Below are positions 60,345 to 64,000 of a DNA stretch of 64,000 nt, piece by piece (position 1 is the first letter of the stretch; the number at the start of each line of letters is the position of its first letter). Source of the DNA: Symbiodinium kawagutii (lineage: Eukaryota; Sar; Dinophyceae; Suessiales; Symbiodiniaceae); contig VSDK01012543.1 in the NCBI GenBank assembly GCA_009767595.1, forward strand, positions 148,490-212,489. Direction: 5' to 3'. The notes beneath the pieces were generated by a model. That model was given only the letters and a program-made list of their open reading frames with translations, ran no database searches and was not told where the DNA came from. The position numbers were made by a program, and so were the translations under genes.

Positions 60345-60955
60345 TTGACCCAAACTGATCCGGAGGGAGAACCTACTCGTGCTGTGAGACACCTATCTCA
60401 TCCTGTCTTAATGGGTCAAATGACCAGGCAAATGACTCAATTTTCATTTTGCTGTTCATTTTGTGCCTTGCTGCAAAGTTTCACAACGCAAAATGCATTG
60501 CTCAGGCACCTGAAATTTGCAGAAGATGATTTCCACACCTGCCATAGTCCAAAGCCTGTAAGAAAAAAATGCATGGAAGACAAGGCAAATCAGCATCCAA
60601 CCAATCTAAGACACAAGCTCAAGCTTCATATCAACCACATGTCAGCATAATCACCAATGATCTATTAGCTCAAGATCCAGATCAGCGACGAGTCGGCCAC
60701 GAGCATCAGAGAGCACTGACCTACTTCTCGGCAACCTTGCATTGGGATGGGTTGGGTGTGTCCAATGATCCCTGCCAGCGCCATGGGCCACTGCAATGCT
60801 TGGCGCTTGCCGCATCGAAGGCAGCACATGTACAACCACCGAGAGGCAGGTCATACCACTGCTCGGGTCCCAGGGGGTGGATCTCATCTCCATGGCACCC
60901 TGTCGGGTTTCCCTGGTTGATGAACCCGAGATGCCTTTTGGAGTTTTCCCGTTGA
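60345..60955 (+). CDS. Two overlapping coding-like frames
   Basis: The frame at 60345-60650 includes CSFCALLQSFTTQNALLRHL. The frame at 60569-60955, from an ATG at 60569, includes ALTYFSATLHWDGLGVSNDP and LQCLALAASKAAHVQPPRGR. The second island is GC-rich and repeat-free and is the better candidate. The minus strand is open for 129 codons over the same bases. The CX2C...H spacing in the first frame does not fit a C2H2 finger. Confidence 0.3.
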
Positions 60956-61330
60956 GCAGTTTTATGGAATTTTGGGTTTTCACCACTGCTCGTTTGGCAG
61001 GATTTGGATTCTTCAATCTTGCGTTCCTGAAAACCAACAAACTTTCACATCAAAATAGACTCAGCACAGTGAAACTCCGGCAATGATGATTGGGGACCTG
61101 GTTAACCTCGCAAAATCACTGGTTCCTCATAGGTTGCCCACCTGATGCAGTTGTTCTCGTTGGTTCCCACTGGGCCTCCAGGTAGCTGCTCTCTGTTCTT
61201 TGGCCGCAACCAGATGACATGCGCAGCCGCAGCGACCCTCGGGACGAGGCAACTTTGAAGCGGTGACTTGGCAGTGAAGCTCACCAGGAAGCGTTTGGCA
61301 ATCATCAACCAGTGGTTATTGATAGCGGTT

Positions 61331-61448
61331 ATAATCACCTACTAATAGTGGTTAATAATCATCCCTAGTAGGTGATTATTACCACTAGTTAATAGTAGGT
61401 TAATTATTCTGTTATTATCCCTAGTGGTTATTGCTCCCTACTATTAAC
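61331..61448. repeat. Cluster of perfect short inverted repeats
   Basis: ATAATCACCTACTA (61331-61344) pairs with TAGTAGGTGATTAT (61366-61379). ACCACTAG (61381-61388) pairs with CTAGTGGT (61421-61428). GTTAATAGTAGG (61388-61399) pairs with CCTACTATTAAC (61437-61448). All arms are perfect. The last two pairs cross each other, so they cannot all form nested stems. Confidence 0.8.
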
Positions 61449-61517
61449 TATGACAAAGCTTCACTATGACAAAGCTGCTTCATCCTCACTATGACAAAGC
61501 TGCTTCATCCTGCTTCA
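61448..61517. repeat. Tandem repeat TCACTATGACAAAGCTGCTTCATCC
   Basis: Two full copies and flanking partial copies of a segment of about 25 bp, immediately downstream of the inverted-repeat cluster. Confidence 0.85.
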
Positions 61518-62611
61518 TAAACTGGCTTTGAGACTCTTAAAAGTGCTTTCGCTGATGATTCAGCATCATAAACCTTCTCTACATGATTTCCATGGCTTTC
61601 TGGTTTCCTTCAGGATTATTAACCATGGGTTTCCATCATGATTTCCATGGCTTTTTGGTATGGATCTCAGGTCCAGTTGAACCGTGAACTTCTTAGAGCA
61701 ATTTCTGCTGATGACCTGCTGGCGCTCTGCAAGTCGCGCATTTCGGTCTCCCGGCGCTGAGGATCTGGTGATGGTTGGTTTCGTACAGACTACGGCATGT
61801 TGAGGCATCGAAAGTCTTAGTGGTTTATAATGTTTAACTATATTATATTGGTTCTTTATATCTTAATTCGAACATGATATTAGTGATTATGGTTATATAA
61901 ATTAAAGGTGAATTCTATTGGTTCTAATATGTTTTGTTATTTATCATGGTCAATGATTTGTATCATGGGTAATGGCGCAGAAATACTTGTGAGTATCTAT
62001 ATTATGCTTCATGATGGTATCACCAACATCGGATTGACCGACCATCGCTATGAACCACAGTTAGAGTTGACCAGCATAGGACAATAAGATGCCTTTTGGG
62101 GTAGGGTACCGTTGTTCTTACTTTTTCTCCTGAATATCTGCAGGAAGACATTCTGAGAAGGGTTCCATACAGTTCTTAGAGCAGTTGCATAGTAGAGATA
62201 CAATAATGCTTGAGCACCTGATTCATAGAGAGATACCAAAATGCTGGTTAGTGTTTATGGTTGATGATTCTGATAGAGATACGATCGGTGGGCCTGTCAG
62301 TTGTCTCAAACCTGGGCCCCCTGTGTTGCTGCCGCTGCTAACACTGAGGAGTTCAACAACGTCAATGTGGCAACGGCCCTAAACCGACTGGCGAAACGAC
62401 GGGATGCCCTAGATGCGTTGCCTGGCCGAAAAAGTTGAGGCTTGTTGGATGACAAGTTTTACGAATGACCAGTACTAAGCAATAACAACGACTAATTGGG
62501 ACCAATCCAGGTTGATGTTGGGTTTTCCTGCCTCTCCCTTGATCATACACAAGTTTAACTTTGCCCATTTGACCACTTTCTGATGTCAAGCATGGTACAC
62601 AATGAGACACG

Positions 62612-62922
62612 ATGGCGGAGAGTGAAGAACCCCCTTTCGTACCTGGCAGATGGCGCAATGGCGAAGTGGCTTTCTTGGTCGAGGCAGCAGAGATGTTTGC
62701 TGAGGCGGAAGTCATGTGTTGATCGAGTCAGCGGAATGTCAACATCTGAAGTTTGGGGTAGCACTTCAGTTGATCCATCTTCATCCACTCTTATCCCAGC
62801 AATTCCCATCGGTTCCTCAGTATAGCTCACTTGGTCTTCATCGTTACCGACCATACCTCAACCCTGCTCCAGCTCATCTTTGTCAGACTGGATCTGGCCG
62901 GGAGCTTGCGAGCATGGCGTGA
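62612..62922 (+). CDS. Complete small two-exon gene, 73-residue protein
   Basis: ATG at 62612, with an in-frame TGA just upstream, starts exon 62612-62710, reading MAESEEPPFVPGRWRNGEVA then LVEAAEMFAEAE. It ends at GCGGAA|GTCATG in phase 0. An 89-bp intron ends at CTTATCCCAG. Exon 62800-62922 continues in phase 0 with QFPSVPQYSSLGLHRYRPYL, then AHLCQTGSGRELASMA and TGA. Start, stop, GT-AG signals and phases all agree. The N-terminus is acidic and the C-terminus basic and aromatic. No known domain. A competing 80-codon ATG frame (62583-62825) crosses both exons but ignores the splice signals. Confidence 0.5.
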
Positions 62923-64000
62923 TGATGTGCCAAAGTGGAGTTCTGCCATCAGCCTTTGCTGGAGGCACCAGGACAAAATGTCACACTTTGGTTAGAAAAA
63001 CCACATTCACATCTTTGTGATTGACCTGGTGATTAACCATGTATCCAACTAGCGATAATAATGATTAGTAAAGCTGATAGACCTTGCTGGTTTGGCTGGT
63101 TAGAAGAAATGTCCGACCATCAGCAACAACTACTAGTAGCAATCATTGCTAACCACACTAGTTTATTATTCTGGATTCTTGGTGGTTGTGCTTGACAATG
63201 ATTAGCAACAACTAGTGGTTGACCATGTAGCAGCTCAGAGTACATGTGTTCAGAAGTCCCTATCTTTGAGCCAGCTTCTTTAGCATTTTTGCTTGGCTGA
63301 AGTCTAGGGTCCAGTGCTCCTGTTGCTTTTGTCGAATGCAGCATCTTTGCAATTTGTCAAAGATATCCATAGTTTCTTTTGATCTGCTATGGCTCAACAT
63401 TAAGCATGTTTGTCAAACATGGCTGAAACCAAGTGCATAGATAAAATCACAAGATCTTATCAAACATCTTTTTCAGAGATCTTGTGTTTTCCAACAAACT
63501 TCCAACGCCAGGCCATCGCTTGCCGTGCTGGGCAAAAGAGCTTTGCCCCGCAGGGACTTGCGAAGCTTGACAGATCTTGACATCTGAGGGTTCCCAGCAT
63601 CCAAGATCTGATCCATGCTAACAATTTTTTACATAGTTGCATAATCTTGCATATGCTGATGTTTATTACCTGTGGTGGTCAAATCAATTACGGATTGTGG
63701 AAGACCATTGTTCTCGAGTTTAAGCATCATTGATTGGTTGGCGGTGGTTTGTCCACGTGACGTGGCCATGGTCTAACCATCCGACGCGACGTGTTCTGTA
63801 CCAGGAACCTGTCTTGGACACCTGCCACGCTAAACTTCCTCGATGTGCCACTGATGCTTCTGCTGGCGAAGCAGGTGCCATTTCAGCTGCGTTGTCATCC
63901 CCATGGATAGCAGCTATCACAATAGCTGCTGCGTGTACCTCGATGATGGTTTGACATATGGTTGGTGATGGCTAGTGATGGTTGGTGATGGTGAATATCC
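62923..64000. other. Unassigned; two minus-strand candidates
   Basis: A minus frame at 63120-63344 includes LQPSKNAKEAGSKIGTSEHM. A minus ATG at 63642 opens 60 codons (MQLCKKLLAWIRSWMLGTLR) to 63460. 63720-63954 is open on both strands. The window ends in GGTTGGTGATGG repeats at 63955-63995. Confidence 0.35.

Larger units (their letters stand above)
61085..62611. other. Non-coding; inverted and tandem repeats
   Basis: Foldback sequences at 61331-61448, a 25-bp-class tandem repeat at 61448-61517 and AT-rich DNA at 61815-62000. The minus frame 61566-61808 is weak. Confidence 0.45.

Noticed and set aside
60418..60540. C2H2 zinc finger in CSFCALLQSFTTQNALLRHL
   Set aside because: Spacing from the second Cys to the first His is 14 residues and the next His is 8 further on, which does not fit the C2H2 pattern.
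1..64000. tRNA, rRNA or spliced-leader genes
   Set aside because: No cloverleaf with a TTCGAAT-type arm, no rRNA-like block and no copy of the dinoflagellate spliced-leader core (CCGTAGCCATTTTGGCTCAAG-like) was seen. A CCGTAGCCACTGCATT segment near 19665 matches only the first nine bases.

Overview
The window looks like nuclear DNA of a dinoflagellate, most likely a Symbiodiniaceae-type alga. This rests on several features: short GC-richer coding islands embedded in long AT-richer sequence full of degraded ATGATGGTTG-type 10-mers; exons bounded by GT-AG and apparently also GA-AG introns; tandemly duplicated exon-intron units; and a non-LTR retrotransposon that encodes a cytosine-5 DNA methyltransferase, an association reported from Symbiodinium. 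No rRNA, tRNA, CRISPR array or prokaryotic gene organisation was seen.

Bases 1-32600 hold scattered coding islands, mostly single exons or short exon chains, separated by 0.3-1.5 kb of intronic or intergenic low-complexity DNA. The best chains have matching splice phases: 1297-2023 (+), 24585-26352 (+, four exons to a stop) and 27236-27580 (+, two exons to a stop). For most other islands at least two frames read plausibly, and strand or frame is a judgement.

Bases 32600-36800 hold a plus-strand multi-exon gene, or two adjacent genes. The first part is a multi-pass membrane region with very short introns. The second is a cysteine-rich part with C..CP.G and CC repeats. Bases 37351-40575 are a five-copy tandem array of about 640 bp whose minus strand keeps one reading frame through in-frame indels. 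Bases 42228-45660 are a five-copy array of 711-755 bp. Each copy carries one phase-0 exon for one WD40-like repeat (40 residues, or 49 in copies 2 and 3) plus its intron, so the array is a WD-repeat gene growing by exon-intron duplication.

Bases 46769-56335 are the centrepiece, a 9.57-kb non-LTR retrotransposon bounded by a perfect 15-bp target-site duplication (46754-46768 and 56336-56350) and ending in two copies of TGAGAAAGGG. It encodes, in order, a C5-methyltransferase domain, a possible Ulp1-like protease segment, an RRM-like segment and a coiled coil, then a UGA stop in the context UGA-CUAG, then in the same frame an APE-type endonuclease, reverse transcriptase, CCHC-like zinc motif and RNase H. 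One -1 (or +2) frame change separates methyltransferase motifs I-VIII from motifs IX-X. The insertion splits a minus-strand ORF that is continuous when the site is restored.

Bases 56351-64000 return to scattered islands. They include a C-terminal membrane exon (58126-58246) and a small two-exon gene with start and stop (62612-62922).

All gene models are read by eye without alignment, expression data or homology search. Single-exon calls outside the retrotransposon and the WD40 array are tentative.
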